Positions 26,660 to 34,831 of a stretch of 64,000 nt of DNA are shown here, in pieces. The notes under the pieces were generated by a model. That model saw only the letters and a list, made by a program, of their open reading frames with translations. It was not told the DNA's origin and did not search any database. The stretch covers positions 2,041,540 to 2,105,539 of the forward strand of contig NZ_WNXD01000001.1 in the NCBI RefSeq assembly GCF_014172375.1, written 5' to 3'. The DNA comes from Pedobacter planticolens (GTDB taxonomy: Bacteria > Bacteroidota > Bacteroidia > Sphingobacteriales > Sphingobacteriaceae). The translations under genes were made by a program, and so were the position numbers. The stretch's first letter is position 1. Every line of letters begins with the position of its first letter.

Positions 26660-26822
26660 CTGTTCGTCTTTGCGAGGCACGAAGCAATCTCCATCATGCT
26701 CTTCATTCCCAACTCGATCCGATAGCTATCGGATGGGAACCGTAATGCAATAATAGTTTTTTACGCATTACGATTAGCTACGCTGAGCACTTCGTGGTTC
26801 CCGTTTTCACGGGAATGACGAG
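26660..26822. repeat. Composite repeat with an inverted, diverged family A copy
   Basis: CGTCTTTGCGAGGCACGAAGCAATCTCC-type sequence at about 26664 is followed by TTCATTCCCAACTCGATCC, a GATAGCTATC palindrome and CGCATTACG. It ends CCGTTTTCACGGGAATGACG at 26801-26820, the complement of the family A left end. This is family A in the opposite orientation with an extra palindromic insert. Confidence 0.6.
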
Positions 26823-26931
26823 TAAGAGATAAGAAAACCCTCTGTGTTCTTTGCATTTCTCTCCTTTTCCTTTGCGGTTAATTATAATTCAATGTATCGA
26901 GCGTTAGAAACGATTAACATGGAATAATCTT

Positions 26932-27232
26932 CAGTTGACACTCATCAAATGTCATATGACATTGCAACAAAAACAGTTGACAATTACTCAATGTCATATG
27001 ACAATGAACAATCTTCATACAACAATTACTCATCTTCATATGAAGATGAACCAAAAACAGTTGAAGATGATGCATCTTCATATGAAGATGCACTAAAATC
27101 AGTTGAAGATGACACATCTTCATATGAAGACGCATAAAAAACAGTTGAAGATGGTCTATCTTCATATGAAGATGCAACAAAATCAGTTGAAGATGATCCA
27201 TCTTCATATGAAGATGCATTAAAAACAGTTGA
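26932..27232. repeat. Array of seven palindromes on an exact 42-bp period
   Basis: CAGTTGA recurs at 26932, 26974, 27058, 27100, 27142, 27184 and 27226. Between these, CATATG-centred palindromes start their core at 26953, 26995, 27037, 27079, 27121, 27163 and 27205, all exactly 42 bp apart. Units 3-7 share ATCTTCATATGAAGAT, extending to a 22-bp palindrome in unit 4. Units 1-2 use TGTCATATGACA, with both arms changed together. Reading frames on both strands are open through it because 42 is a multiple of three, but one is broken by a TAA at 27135. I therefore regard it as non-coding. It lies just upstream of the ArsR promoter. Confidence 0.9.
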
Positions 27233-27320
27233 CAATTCATCAATAACGCATCACAATGTGCCCATATGCGCTGAAAGCGCAGCATTAGCAAAACACACTA
27301 GAAAAAAATCTTATAAAAAA

Positions 27321-27352
27321 TTTGCGTAGTTAAATAACTACATATATATTTG
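27321..27352 (+). promoter_or_regulatory. Promoter of the ArsR operon
   Basis: TTTG at 27321-27324, a 20-base spacer and TATATTTG at 27345-27352 match the Bacteroidota consensus exactly. The spacer contains one palindromic operator, and a second begins at the last base of the -7 box. Predicted transcription starts near 27358. Confidence 0.85.
27326..27341. promoter_or_regulatory. ArsR operator 1
   Basis: GTAGTTAAATAACTAC is a perfect 7-2-7 palindrome lying between the -33 and -7 boxes. Occupancy would block RNA polymerase. It is repeated almost exactly at 27352. Confidence 0.75.
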
Positions 27353-27367
27353 TAGTCAAATAACTAC
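27352..27367. promoter_or_regulatory. ArsR operator 2
   Basis: GTAGTCAAATAACTAC differs from operator 1 by one base in the left arm. It covers the predicted transcription start and ends three bases before the ATG of the regulator gene. The centre-to-centre distance to operator 1 is 26 bp. Confidence 0.72.
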
Positions 27368-27370
27368 ATA

Positions 27371-27694
27371 ATGAATTTAAGACGAGATGTATTTCAAGCC
27401 ATAGCAGATCCAACAAGAAGGGCGATACTGATATTAGTTGCTTCACAATCTATGACGGCAGGTGCAATCGCATCGAACTTTGACACCGCTAGACCGACCG
27501 TTTCCAAACACTTACAAATACTTACCGAATGCGAATTGTTGGAGCAAGAGCAAAACGGAAGGGAAATTTCTTATCACATTAATGCAAAAAAAATGAAAGA
27601 AGTGGCTGACTTTATTGAACCTTTCCGCAACATGTGGGATGATCGATTTAATAAACTAGAAAGTATCATGAAAACCTATCAGGATAAAAAATAG
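27371..27694 (+). CDS. ArsR-family winged-helix repressor
   Basis: This 107-residue protein has the compact ArsR/SmtB fold. [20 protein letters not shown] is at the N-terminus and the recognition helix is in [20 protein letters not shown]. It has no cysteine pair for metal sensing, so it belongs to the non-metal group that usually travels with SRPBCC/AHSA1 genes. Two palindromes in its own promoter suggest autorepression. The inducer is unknown. The gene abuts the SRPBCC gene with no gap. Confidence 0.9.
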   Translation: MNLRRDVFQAIADPTRRAILILVASQSMTAGAIASNFDTARPTVSKHLQILTECELLEQEQNGREISYHINAKKMKEVADFIEPFRNMWDDRFNKLESIMKTYQDKK

Positions 27695-28168
27695 ATGAGT
27701 ATGGAACGAAAAACAAAAATCAACGCAGAGGATGATAAGCAAGAATTAGTAATTACACGGGAATTTGATTTACCAGTGGACTTACTTTTTAAAGCTTATG
27801 TAGAGCCTGAAATTGTGGAACAATGGATGGGAACAAAAGTATTAAAGCTGGAAAGTAAAAATCACGGCAGTTATCAATATGAAACAACCGATCCAAAGGG
27901 GAACAAACATTTGTTTAATGGTGTAATTCACGAATTTTTTCCTAACCAGAAAATTACAAGAACGTTTGAAATGGAAAACACACCATTTGGCGTTCAACTT
28001 GAATTTTTATCCTTCGAAAAACTGACTAATAATACCTCCAAACTCACGATGCATGTGCTATACAAATCAGTTGCACTCAGAAATCAAATCCTTGCTTTAC
28101 CCTTTGCTCAAGGTATAAATATGGCACATAATCGAATACAAGATATCTTAAGTAAACACCAAAAATAA
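27695..28168 (+). CDS. SRPBCC (AHSA1-like) domain protein
   Basis: This 157-residue protein has the AHSA1/START-like ligand-binding fold: ITREFDLPVDLLFKAYVEPEIVEQWMG at the N-terminus, a GVIHEFFPNQKITRTFEM central strand pair and a C-terminal long helix. The family binds hydrophobic ligands or acts as a co-chaperone fold, and the partner here is unknown. It starts directly after the ArsR stop (an alternative Met lies two codons in). It is the second gene of the ArsR-controlled operon. Confidence 0.83.
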   Translation: MSMERKTKINAEDDKQELVITREFDLPVDLLFKAYVEPEIVEQWMGTKVLKLESKNHGSYQYETTDPKGNKHLFNGVIHEFFPNQKITRTFEMENTPFGVQLEFLSFEKLTNNTSKLTMHVLYKSVALRNQILALPFAQGINMAHNRIQDILSKHQK

Positions 28169-28175
28169 CATCGTT

Positions 28176-28559
28176 ATGAAAACAAAAACAACTAAAATAT
28201 TTTATTGGATTGCCACCATTTGGCTTTCCTTAGGCATGGCATCGACAGGAATAGTGCAAGTATTACAATTGAAAGAGGAAGTAGCTATGTTTACGCATTT
28301 AGGCTACCCTATTTATTTGCTCACTATACTTGGGGTTTGGAAAATTTTAGGGGTTATATCCGTACTTATTCCTAAATTTCCTGTAGTAAAAGAATGGGCG
28401 TATGCAGGTTTCTTTTTTGCCATGTCGGGAGCTATTTTTTCTCATTTAGCCGCTGGCGATGGTGCTAAAGAATATTTTGGGCCAACGTTATTACTCGTTC
28501 TGACCGTAGTATCTTGGTATTTTAGACCAGCGGATAGAAAAACTGTAACCGTTAATTAA
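28176..28559 (+). CDS. DoxX-like membrane protein
   Basis: This 127-residue protein has four predicted membrane helices (about 9-30, 45-65, 72-92 and 98-117). It has the DoxX-family layout, with GYPIYLLTILGVWKILGVI and the final WYFRPADRK. DoxX proteins are linked to quinone or thiol-redox membrane functions in some organisms, but the role in ArsR/SRPBCC operons is not known. It follows the SRPBCC gene by 7 bp. Confidence 0.8.
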   Translation: MKTKTTKIFYWIATIWLSLGMASTGIVQVLQLKEEVAMFTHLGYPIYLLTILGVWKILGVISVLIPKFPVVKEWAYAGFFFAMSGAIFSHLAAGDGAKEYFGPTLLLVLTVVSWYFRPADRKTVTVN

Positions 28560-28564
28560 AAAAC

Positions 28565-29143
28565 ATGAATCCTAAAGTTGATTTTTATTTTAATAAGGCT
28601 ACGAAATGGCAAGAGGAATTGTTGCAATTAAGAACAATTGCTTTGGATTGTGGCTTGACTGAAGAATTGAAATGGGGCGTTCCATGCTATACATTTCAAA
28701 AAAGCAACATCGTTTTAATTCATGATTTTAAAGAATATTGTGCGTATTTATTTTTTAAAGGCGTGTTGTTAAAAGATCCTAACGGGATGTTAATTCAACA
28801 AAGTAAAAATGTACAAGTGGCTCGTCAAATTCGGTTTACCAATGTTCGAGAAATAATTGATGCGAAGGCCATTTTGAAAGCTTATATTTTTGAAGCCATT
28901 GAAATAGAAAAAGCGGGGCTGAAAGCCGAATTTAAAAAGACTACTGAATTTCCTATTTCTAAGGAGTTTCAACATAAGTTGGATGAAATTCCTGCTTTAA
29001 AAATTGCTTTTAATGCCTTAACACCAGGCCGACAAAGAGGATATCTGTTGTATTTTTCTGCACCTAAACAAGCTAAAACTCGCGAAACAAGAGTTGAAAA
29101 AAGTATACCTCAAATTTTTGAAGGAAAAGGATTGAATGATTAA
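28565..29143 (+). CDS. YdeI/OmpD-associated (DUF1801-type) protein
   Basis: This 192-residue cytoplasmic protein has an N-terminal DUF1801-like domain (WQEELLQLRTIALDCGLTEE, then KWGVPCYTFQKSNIVLIHDF and CAYLFFKGVLLKD). Its C-terminal OmdA-type tail holds PALKIAFNALTPGRQRGYLLYFSAPKQAKTRETRVEK. Such proteins have an iron-sulfur-assembly-like fold, but their activity is unknown. It starts 5 bp after the DoxX gene, within the ArsR-regulated operon. Confidence 0.83.
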   Translation: MNPKVDFYFNKATKWQEELLQLRTIALDCGLTEELKWGVPCYTFQKSNIVLIHDFKEYCAYLFFKGVLLKDPNGMLIQQSKNVQVARQIRFTNVREIIDAKAILKAYIFEAIEIEKAGLKAEFKKTTEFPISKEFQHKLDEIPALKIAFNALTPGRQRGYLLYFSAPKQAKTRETRVEKSIPQIFEGKGLND

Positions 29144-29154
29144 ATTAGGAACAC

Positions 29155-29721
29155 ATGAATAGCATTAAAAAAGAATTATCATCAGAACAACAGGCGGAAC
29201 TACTTGCAACATTAAAAACTCGCTTTGAGAAAAATATGAACCGCCATCAAGGTTTGGAATGGGCTAAAGTTCAAGCGAAGCTAAAAACAAATAGCAAGAA
29301 AATGTGGTCATTAGATGAAATGGAAATAACTGGTGGCGAACCAGATGTTGTTGGCTATGATAAAAAAACCGATGAATATATTTTTTACGATTGTTCAGCA
29401 GAAAGCCCGAAAGGCCGCAGAAGTATTTGTTATGATCATCAGGCATTAGAAGCAAGAAAAGAACATAAACCCAAAAATAGCGCTATTGAAATGGCAACTG
29501 ATATGGGGATTACGCTTTTAACAGAAGAACAATACAGAGAATTACAACAACTTGGAAATTTCGATACAAAAACATCAAGTTGGATTATCACACCAGAATC
29601 TATTAGAAAATTGGGTGGTGCATTGTTTTGCGATCGTCGTTATAATACAGTATTTCTATATCATAATGGTGCAGATTCGTATTATGCGGCAAGAGGTTTT
29701 CGGGGATGGTTAAAAGTTTAG
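29155..29721 (+). CDS. DUF4256 protein
   Basis: This is a 188-residue protein of a conserved but uncharacterised family. Features are LKTRFEKNMNRHQGLEWAKV, MEITGGEPDVVGYD, FYDCSAESPKGRRSICYD and a C-terminal LGGALFCDRRYNTVFLYHNGADSYYAARGFRG. The high density of invariant polar residues suggests an enzyme or nucleic-acid-processing fold, but that is inference. It is the last gene of the ArsR operon, 11 bp after the YdeI gene. Confidence 0.82.
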   Translation: MNSIKKELSSEQQAELLATLKTRFEKNMNRHQGLEWAKVQAKLKTNSKKMWSLDEMEITGGEPDVVGYDKKTDEYIFYDCSAESPKGRRSICYDHQALEARKEHKPKNSAIEMATDMGITLLTEEQYRELQQLGNFDTKTSSWIITPESIRKLGGALFCDRRYNTVFLYHNGADSYYAARGFRGWLKV

Positions 29722-29767
29722 CTATTAAACTGAGTTCGATTAATAAATGATATTTCTTTGCTTGTTT

Positions 29768-29846
29768 CGTCATTGCGAGTCCCGATTTTTCATCGGGCGA
29801 AGCAATCTTTCACGCATGAAAGATTGCTTCGTACCTCGCAATGACG
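29768..29846. repeat. Palindromic repeat of the CGTCATTGCGAG family
   Basis: CGTCATTGCGAG at the left and CTCGCAATGACG at the right are exact complements. The interior holds CGAAGCAATCTTTC and GAAAGATTGCTTCG, also complementary. Fragments of this family recur at about 728 and 54854. Confidence 0.85.
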
Positions 29847-29868
29847 CAATGATTGCATCCCTAACAAA

Positions 29869-29898
29869 AAAAGTCCTCGAAAATTTCGAGGACTTTTC
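29869..29898. terminator. Bidirectional terminator hairpin
   Basis: AAAAGTCCTCGAAA and TTTCGAGGACTTTT form a perfect stem with A- and T-runs at both ends. It can stop transcription from the ArsR operon and from the convergent TPR gene. Confidence 0.88.
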
Positions 29899-29919
29899 TA
29901 TTTATATGTTTTAAACTTT

Positions 29920-30546
29920 TTATTTCAAGCTAGTAATTTGTGCTTTTACGTAATCAATTAAAGAAATAATATCTTTTCGTAAAGGCTGTATGGTTAATAC
30001 TTTCTGAAAATCGGCAATAGAGTTATTAAATAACGCTACAACTGGTGGCTTTTCTGCTGCCTTTTTAATCTTGTACGATTTAAAAATAGCATAATCCTTA
30101 TAGGCAATACCTCTATTTTGTAAAATCTGCGTATCCTCCTCGCCATTTATTTCAATTGCTTTAGAAAAATCTTTTATTGCAGATGTATAAAAGTTATCCC
30201 TCATCTGATTAAGTGATTCCTTAGGCAAATTCGCAATATTTAATCTCGCTTTACCGCGATAATAGTAGGCAGAATAATCGCCTGGTTTTAAAACAATTAA
30301 ACGACTGTAAGCTGTAATTGCGCTTTCAAAATCTCCACACTGAAAATTTGAATACGCTAGCATTCTTAACACGTTTACATTATTCGGGTCTGCATTATCT
30401 GCTTTCTCTAGCTGACTTACTGCGGTTTTATAATCCCCTTTCATCCACGCTTGTGTACCCATTTTCTCATAATTGCCTTGGGCATATGAAGAACCAGCAG
30501 CTGAAACTATAAATAGTAATAAAAATGTTTTTTTAAGATAATCCAT
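29920..30546 (-). CDS. Exported tetratricopeptide-repeat protein
   Basis: This is a 208-residue protein. The signal peptide MDYLKKTFLLLFIVSAAGSSYAQ is followed by TPR units: NYEKMGTQAWMKGDYKTAVSQLEKAD, NVLRMLAYSNFQCGDFESAITAYSRL, and a third with YSAYYYRGKARLNIA. A helical tail follows. TPRs scaffold protein contacts, so this is probably a periplasmic assembly factor, with no known partner. It is monocistronic. Confidence 0.82.
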   Translation of the reverse strand: MDYLKKTFLLLFIVSAAGSSYAQGNYEKMGTQAWMKGDYKTAVSQLEKADNADPNNVNVLRMLAYSNFQCGDFESAITAYSRLIVLKPGDYSAYYYRGKARLNIANLPKESLNQMRDNFYTSAIKDFSKAIEINGEEDTQILQNRGIAYKDYAIFKSYKIKKAAEKPPVVALFNNSIADFQKVLTIQPLRKDIISLIDYVKAQITSLK

Positions 30547-30749
30547 TAAGCGTTTTATTTAGTTAAAAGTACAAAATCTCTAACAAAAGAGCAATAAATA
30601 GTGTCGTAGTTTTTAATATAACAGGTCTATTGCAACTATCATACCATTTGTAAATATTAAGGTAAACGCTAAATTAGCTTAAATATGATAAGTGCAAACA
30701 ATATTTTTTAGGCTGACTTTTTAACAGGCACAACTCATGTTTTTGTTTT
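30547..30749. other. Intergenic region between the TPR gene and lon
   Basis: The 305-bp divergent gap is AT-rich and free of the repeat families found in the other gaps. I see no small reading frame or RNA gene. The one recognisable element is the sigma-54-like promoter described at 30750. Confidence 0.5.
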
Positions 30750-30765
30750 TGGCACAAGAGTTGAA
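30750..30765 (+). promoter_or_regulatory. Candidate sigma-54 (RpoN) promoter of lon
   Basis: TGGCAC, five bases, then TTGAA gives the -24/-12 layout of RpoN promoters (TGGCAC-N5-TTGCA) with one mismatch in the -12 box. Transcription would start near 30776, leaving a leader of about 76 nt. I see no TAnnTTTG box in the gap. Confidence 0.5.
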
Positions 30766-30851
30766 AATATATCCCTTAATACAGAATTAATACTTTTTTA
30801 ACGGCAAGGCTGTCAGTTTGTCGTTTTATACTATTTTAAAAGGCCTACTAA

Positions 30852-33323
30852 ATGAGCAAACAAGATCAATTTGATTTTAGTCACGCATTACCCATAATAA
30901 ATGAAGATACCGAGTTCTTCCCATTAATGTCTCAACAAGACGAAGATGAGATGAATAATGAAGAAACGCCAGAAATATTGGCCATACTACCGCTTAGAAA
31001 TACTGTTTTATTCCCAGGTGTAGTAATTCCTATTACTGTAGGCAGAGATAAATCTATCAAACTAATAAAAGAAGCCTACAAAGGCGATAAAATTATTGGT
31101 GTGGTTTCGCAACGCGATGTATCCATAGAAGACCCAACTTTTGAGCAATTAAACAGCGTTGGTACGGTAGCACAAATTATTAAAATGCTACAAATGCCCG
31201 ATGGTAATACGACTGTTATCATTCAAGGTAAACAACGTTTTCAATTGGTAGAAGAAGTTCAGTCAGAACCTTATATCAAAGTAATTATTGCAAAATTTGC
31301 TGAATCAAAGCATAAAGCGGATAAAGAATTTAAAAACTTAGTGGCATCCATTAAAGAGATGTCATCTCAAATTATTCAGCTTTCGCCAAATATTCCGAGT
31401 GAAGCAGGTATTGCGTTAAAAAATATAGAGAGCACTTCTTTCTTAATCAATTTCATCTCTTCAAACATGAATGCAGATGTGGCTGATAAACAGAAAATGC
31501 TCGAAATGGGCAATTTGCGTAAACGTGCCGAAATGGTAATGGAGCTTTTAACTACTGAATTACAGATGTTGGAGCTTAAAAACCAAATTCAATCTAAAGT
31601 TCGTACCGATTTAGATAAACAACAACGCGATTATTTTTTAAATGCGCAGTTAAAAACCATTCAGGAAGAATTAGGTGGCAATTCATCTGATTTAGAATAT
31701 GATGCCTTAGAAGCTCGTGCTAAAAAGAAAAAATGGGCTAAACAAGTTGCCGATCATTTTGGTAAAGAATTAGAGAAATTAGGGAGGATGAATCCGCAAG
31801 CACCAGATTATTCTATACAAATGAATTATTTGGAGTTGTTACTCGATTTACCTTGGAATGATTTTACTAAAGATAATTTCGATTTAAAACGTGCTCAACG
31901 CATTTTAGATAAAGATCACTTTGGATTAGAAAAAGTAAAACAACGTATTATAGAGTATTTGGCTGTTTTGAAATTAAAAAGAGACATGAAAGCCCCTATT
32001 TTGTGTTTAGTTGGCCCTCCAGGAGTTGGGAAAACATCATTAGGTAAATCTATTGCAAAAGCGATTAACCGTAAATATGTACGTATGGCGTTGGGCGGCA
32101 TTAGAGATGAAGCCGAAATTCGTGGTCATAGAAAAACATATATCGGTGCCATGCCAGGTAGAATTATTCAGTCTATTAAAAAAGCTGGCGCAGCAAATCC
32201 GGTTTTTGTATTGGATGAGATTGATAAAGTAGGTTCAGATTTTAGAGGAGACCCTTCATCAGCTTTGCTAGAAGTTTTAGATCCTGAACAAAACAGTGCT
32301 TTTAACGATCATTATGTAGAAGCAGATTACGATTTATCGAATGTATTATTCATCGCTACCGCGAATTCATTAAGCAACATACAACCTGCACTTTTAGATC
32401 GTATGGAAATTATTGAAGTAAATGGTTACACGATTGAAGAAAAGATAGAAATTGCTAAAAAATATTTGTTGCCGAAACAAAAAGAGCAGCATGGTTTAAA
32501 ATCGAAAGACATTTCACTTAAAACTTCATTAATTGAAAAAGTAATTGAAGATTATACCCGTGAAAGTGGTGTGCGTGGTTTAGAAAAGAAAATTGGTTCG
32601 TTGGTACGTGGTATTGCTACCAAAATTGCAATGGAAGAAACGTATGAGCCTGCATTGAATTTAGAAGATGTAGAACGCATTTTGGGCGCTCCCATTTACG
32701 ATAAAGATTTATACGAAGGCAATGAAGTAGCTGGTGTGGTTACTGGTTTAGCATGGACTTCTGTTGGTGGAGATATTTTGTTTATCGAAGCAAGTTTAAG
32801 CCCAGGTAAAGGAAAATTAACCTTAACTGGTAATTTAGGCGATGTAATGAAAGAATCTGCAATTATCGCTTTAGCTTATTTACGAGCTCATGCTGGTTTG
32901 TTTGGAATTGATAATGCCTTATTTGATCAGTTTGATATACATGTACACGTGCCCGCTGGTGCTACACCAAAAGATGGTCCATCTGCAGGTATTACCATGC
33001 TTACCGCATTAACATCTGCATTTACACAACGTAAAGTAAAATCTAATTTGGCCATGACAGGTGAAATCACACTTCGTGGAAAAGTATTGCCAGTTGGCGG
33101 TATTAAAGAGAAAATATTGGCTGCAAAAAGAGCGAATATTAAGGAAATCATTTTATGTAAATCTAACCGAAAAGATATTTTAGAAATTAAAGAAGATTAT
33201 ATAAAAGATCTGAAATTTCATTATGTTAGTGAAATGAGAGAGGTTATTGATTTAGCTTTGATGAAAGATAAAGTGAAAAACGCACAAGATTTGAGCATTA
33301 AAAAACCAATTGTAACTAATTAA
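30852..33323 (+). CDS. lon: ATP-dependent protease Lon
   Basis: This 823-residue Lon has all domains. The N-terminal LON substrate-binding domain lies at about 43-235 ([20 protein letters not shown]). The AAA+ ATPase has Walker [10 protein letters not shown] (388-396), [10 protein letters not shown] (Walker B) and LLDRMEII. The C-terminal serine/lysine protease has the nucleophile in [10 protein letters not shown] (Ser711) and the dyad lysine about 42 residues on. Lon degrades misfolded and regulatory proteins in the cytoplasm. A sigma-54-like element lies upstream. An LpxR-like gene follows after only 4 bp, so the two are probably cotranscribed. Confidence 0.96.
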   Translation: MSKQDQFDFSHALPIINEDTEFFPLMSQQDEDEMNNEETPEILAILPLRNTVLFPGVVIPITVGRDKSIKLIKEAYKGDKIIGVVSQRDVSIEDPTFEQLNSVGTVAQIIKMLQMPDGNTTVIIQGKQRFQLVEEVQSEPYIKVIIAKFAESKHKADKEFKNLVASIKEMSSQIIQLSPNIPSEAGIALKNIESTSFLINFISSNMNADVADKQKMLEMGNLRKRAEMVMELLTTELQMLELKNQIQSKVRTDLDKQQRDYFLNAQLKTIQEELGGNSSDLEYDALEARAKKKKWAKQVADHFGKELEKLGRMNPQAPDYSIQMNYLELLLDLPWNDFTKDNFDLKRAQRILDKDHFGLEKVKQRIIEYLAVLKLKRDMKAPILCLVGPPGVGKTSLGKSIAKAINRKYVRMALGGIRDEAEIRGHRKTYIGAMPGRIIQSIKKAGAANPVFVLDEIDKVGSDFRGDPSSALLEVLDPEQNSAFNDHYVEADYDLSNVLFIATANSLSNIQPALLDRMEIIEVNGYTIEEKIEIAKKYLLPKQKEQHGLKSKDISLKTSLIEKVIEDYTRESGVRGLEKKIGSLVRGIATKIAMEETYEPALNLEDVERILGAPIYDKDLYEGNEVAGVVTGLAWTSVGGDILFIEASLSPGKGKLTLTGNLGDVMKESAIIALAYLRAHAGLFGIDNALFDQFDIHVHVPAGATPKDGPSAGITMLTALTSAFTQRKVKSNLAMTGEITLRGKVLPVGGIKEKILAAKRANIKEIILCKSNRKDILEIKEDYIKDLKFHYVSEMREVIDLALMKDKVKNAQDLSIKKPIVTN

Positions 33324-33327
33324 GCCA

Positions 33328-34281
33328 ATGCGATTAAAACTGTCCTTATTATTTGTTGCGTTATTTTTATTTGGCGCAAGTAGTTTTGCTCAAACTTTTA
33401 AAAATGAGTTCGGTTTTAAAAGTGATAATGATGCTTATCTTTTTTACGGACAGGATCGTTATTACACAAATGGTTTGTTTATTTATTTTCGTCATGCTAC
33501 AGACCAACAAAAACTAGGTGAAAAATTAGAAAAAGTAACTTATGAGATTTCTGCTGGTCAGAAAATGTATAACCCTATTTCGGGCTATGTACCTGATCCA
33601 ACTAAGCAAGATCGTCCGTTTGCAGGTTATTTATATGCAGGTGGAAATGTAAATTTCTTCTATAAAAACGAGCGAATTTTAAAAGCTGGATTAGAAGTTG
33701 GAACTGTTGGACCAGATGCATTAGGAGAAGATGCTCAGAAATTATTACATGATATTGTTGGTTTTTACACCATTGATGGCTGGCAATATCAAATTAAAAA
33801 CGAATTAGCTGTTAATCTTTCGGCTCAATACACGCAATTATTACATCGCTCTGCAAAAAATGATTTAGATTTCTCATTAGAAGGATATGCCAATGTAGGT
33901 ACAACTTTTAGTGGCGCAGGAGTTGGCGTTTTATTTAGAGCGGGGAATATTAATCAGTTATTTAATTCTTCTTACACAAATAGTGCAATTAGCAACAATG
34001 CGAAAACAGCTAAATTGGTAAAGAACGAATTGTTTTTTTATGCTAAACCGCAACTTAACGTAGTTGCTTACGATGCAACTATTCAAGGAAGTATGTTTAA
34101 CGATGATAGTCCGGTAACTTTTAAAACCAAGCCTTTGGTATTTGCACAGCAATTAGGTTTTAATTACAGCACACCTCGTTTTACATTTGATTTTGGTGTA
34201 CTATTTAAATCAAAAGAAATAAAAAGTACAGCGAAAGCACATCAATACGGTACAATTTCTATGTTTTATAGGTTTAATTAA
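33328..34281 (+). CDS. LpxR-family (DUF2219) outer-membrane protein, putative lipid A deacylase
   Basis: This is a 317-residue protein with a signal peptide (MRLKLSLLFVALFLFGASSFAQ) and beta-barrel character. Family motifs are SDNDAYLFYGQDRYYTNG near the N-terminus, QDRPFAGYLYAGG and LHDIVGFYTIDGWQYQIKNE. In LpxR, conserved Asn/Asp in the first block and His/Glu in the last form the 3'-acyloxyacyl hydrolase site. These residues appear present, but the enzyme class is not proven for Bacteroidota. It ends FYRFN with a terminal aromatic as in barrels. It lies 4 bp after lon. Confidence 0.8.
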   Translation: MRLKLSLLFVALFLFGASSFAQTFKNEFGFKSDNDAYLFYGQDRYYTNGLFIYFRHATDQQKLGEKLEKVTYEISAGQKMYNPISGYVPDPTKQDRPFAGYLYAGGNVNFFYKNERILKAGLEVGTVGPDALGEDAQKLLHDIVGFYTIDGWQYQIKNELAVNLSAQYTQLLHRSAKNDLDFSLEGYANVGTTFSGAGVGVLFRAGNINQLFNSSYTNSAISNNAKTAKLVKNELFFYAKPQLNVVAYDATIQGSMFNDDSPVTFKTKPLVFAQQLGFNYSTPRFTFDFGVLFKSKEIKSTAKAHQYGTISMFYRFN

Positions 34282-34301
34282 AAGGATTTTTCAAGATATT
34301 T

Positions 34302-34333
34302 AAAAGCCCAGACTAATCTAGTCCAGGCTTTTT
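34302..34333. terminator. Bidirectional terminator between the lpxR-like gene and arfB
   Basis: AAAAGCCCAGACTA and TAGTCCAGGCTTTT pair with one bulge and mismatch around an ATC loop, with T/A tracts outside. It overlaps the arfB stop codon. Confidence 0.75.
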
Positions 34334-34723
34334 TCTATTTTCCTTTTTTGAAGAAGTAATTGATTTATTATTTAATCTTTTCTCAATTACCCCTTTAGGA
34401 ATTTTGGTAGGCTTACGTTTTTTCTGCACTTGCAGAGATTTAGTTAATAAATTCGTCAGCTTAATAAGCGTTCTTTGTTTGTTTAAAAGCTGACTCCTAT
34501 CCTCTTGAGAAACAATATGCAAATTGCCTTCTGTATCTAATCTATTCAATAATCTTTCTTGCAGTAAAGTTTTTTCTTCTTCGGATAAAAAAGAAGCATT
34601 TGCAACATTAAATATCAGTTCTACTTTGCTCGAAACCTTATTAACGTTTTGTCCTCCTTTACCACCGCTTCGCGATGTTTTAAAAATTACTTCCTTAATT
34701 AATTCTTCTTTAACCGGTATCAT
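34313..34723 (-). CDS. arfB: Alternative ribosome-rescue factor / peptidyl-tRNA hydrolase ArfB
   Basis: This 136-residue protein is related to class I release factors but lacks the codon-recognition domain. The catalytic GGQ tripeptide is in TSRSGGKGGQNVNKV (Gly23-Gly24-Gln25). The basic C-terminal tail (KKRKPTKIPKGVIEKRL...) inserts into the empty mRNA channel in known ArfB. It releases peptides from stalled ribosomes. It is divergent from cmk and has no partner. Confidence 0.93.
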   Translation of the reverse strand: MIPVKEELIKEVIFKTSRSGGKGGQNVNKVSSKVELIFNVANASFLSEEEKTLLQERLLNRLDTEGNLHIVSQEDRSQLLNKQRTLIKLTNLLTKSLQVQKKRKPTKIPKGVIEKRLNNKSITSSKKENRKKPGLD

Positions 34724-34792
34724 GATGCAAATTAAGACTAAATAATTTATTTTAAATCACAATAATTAAAAGTTGATTTCTTGTAAAAAGCT

Positions 34793-34825
34793 TTTGATAA
34801 AAATAAATTCAAAATATTATCTTTG
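34793..34825 (+). promoter_or_regulatory. Promoter of cmk
   Basis: TTTG at 34793-34796, a 21-base spacer and TATCTTTG at 34818-34825 match the consensus. The predicted start of transcription falls at about 34831-34833, essentially on the ATG at 34832, so the mRNA should be leaderless or nearly so. An in-frame TTG at 34823 lies within the box and is rejected. Confidence 0.75.
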
Positions 34826-34831
34826 TGCAAC

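Noticed and set aside
26932..27232. CRISPR array or coding repeats
   Set aside because: Units of 42 bp are contiguous, and the non-palindromic part is also repeated, so there are no spacers. A plus-strand frame has a TAA inside, and frames on both strands are open only because the period is a multiple of three.
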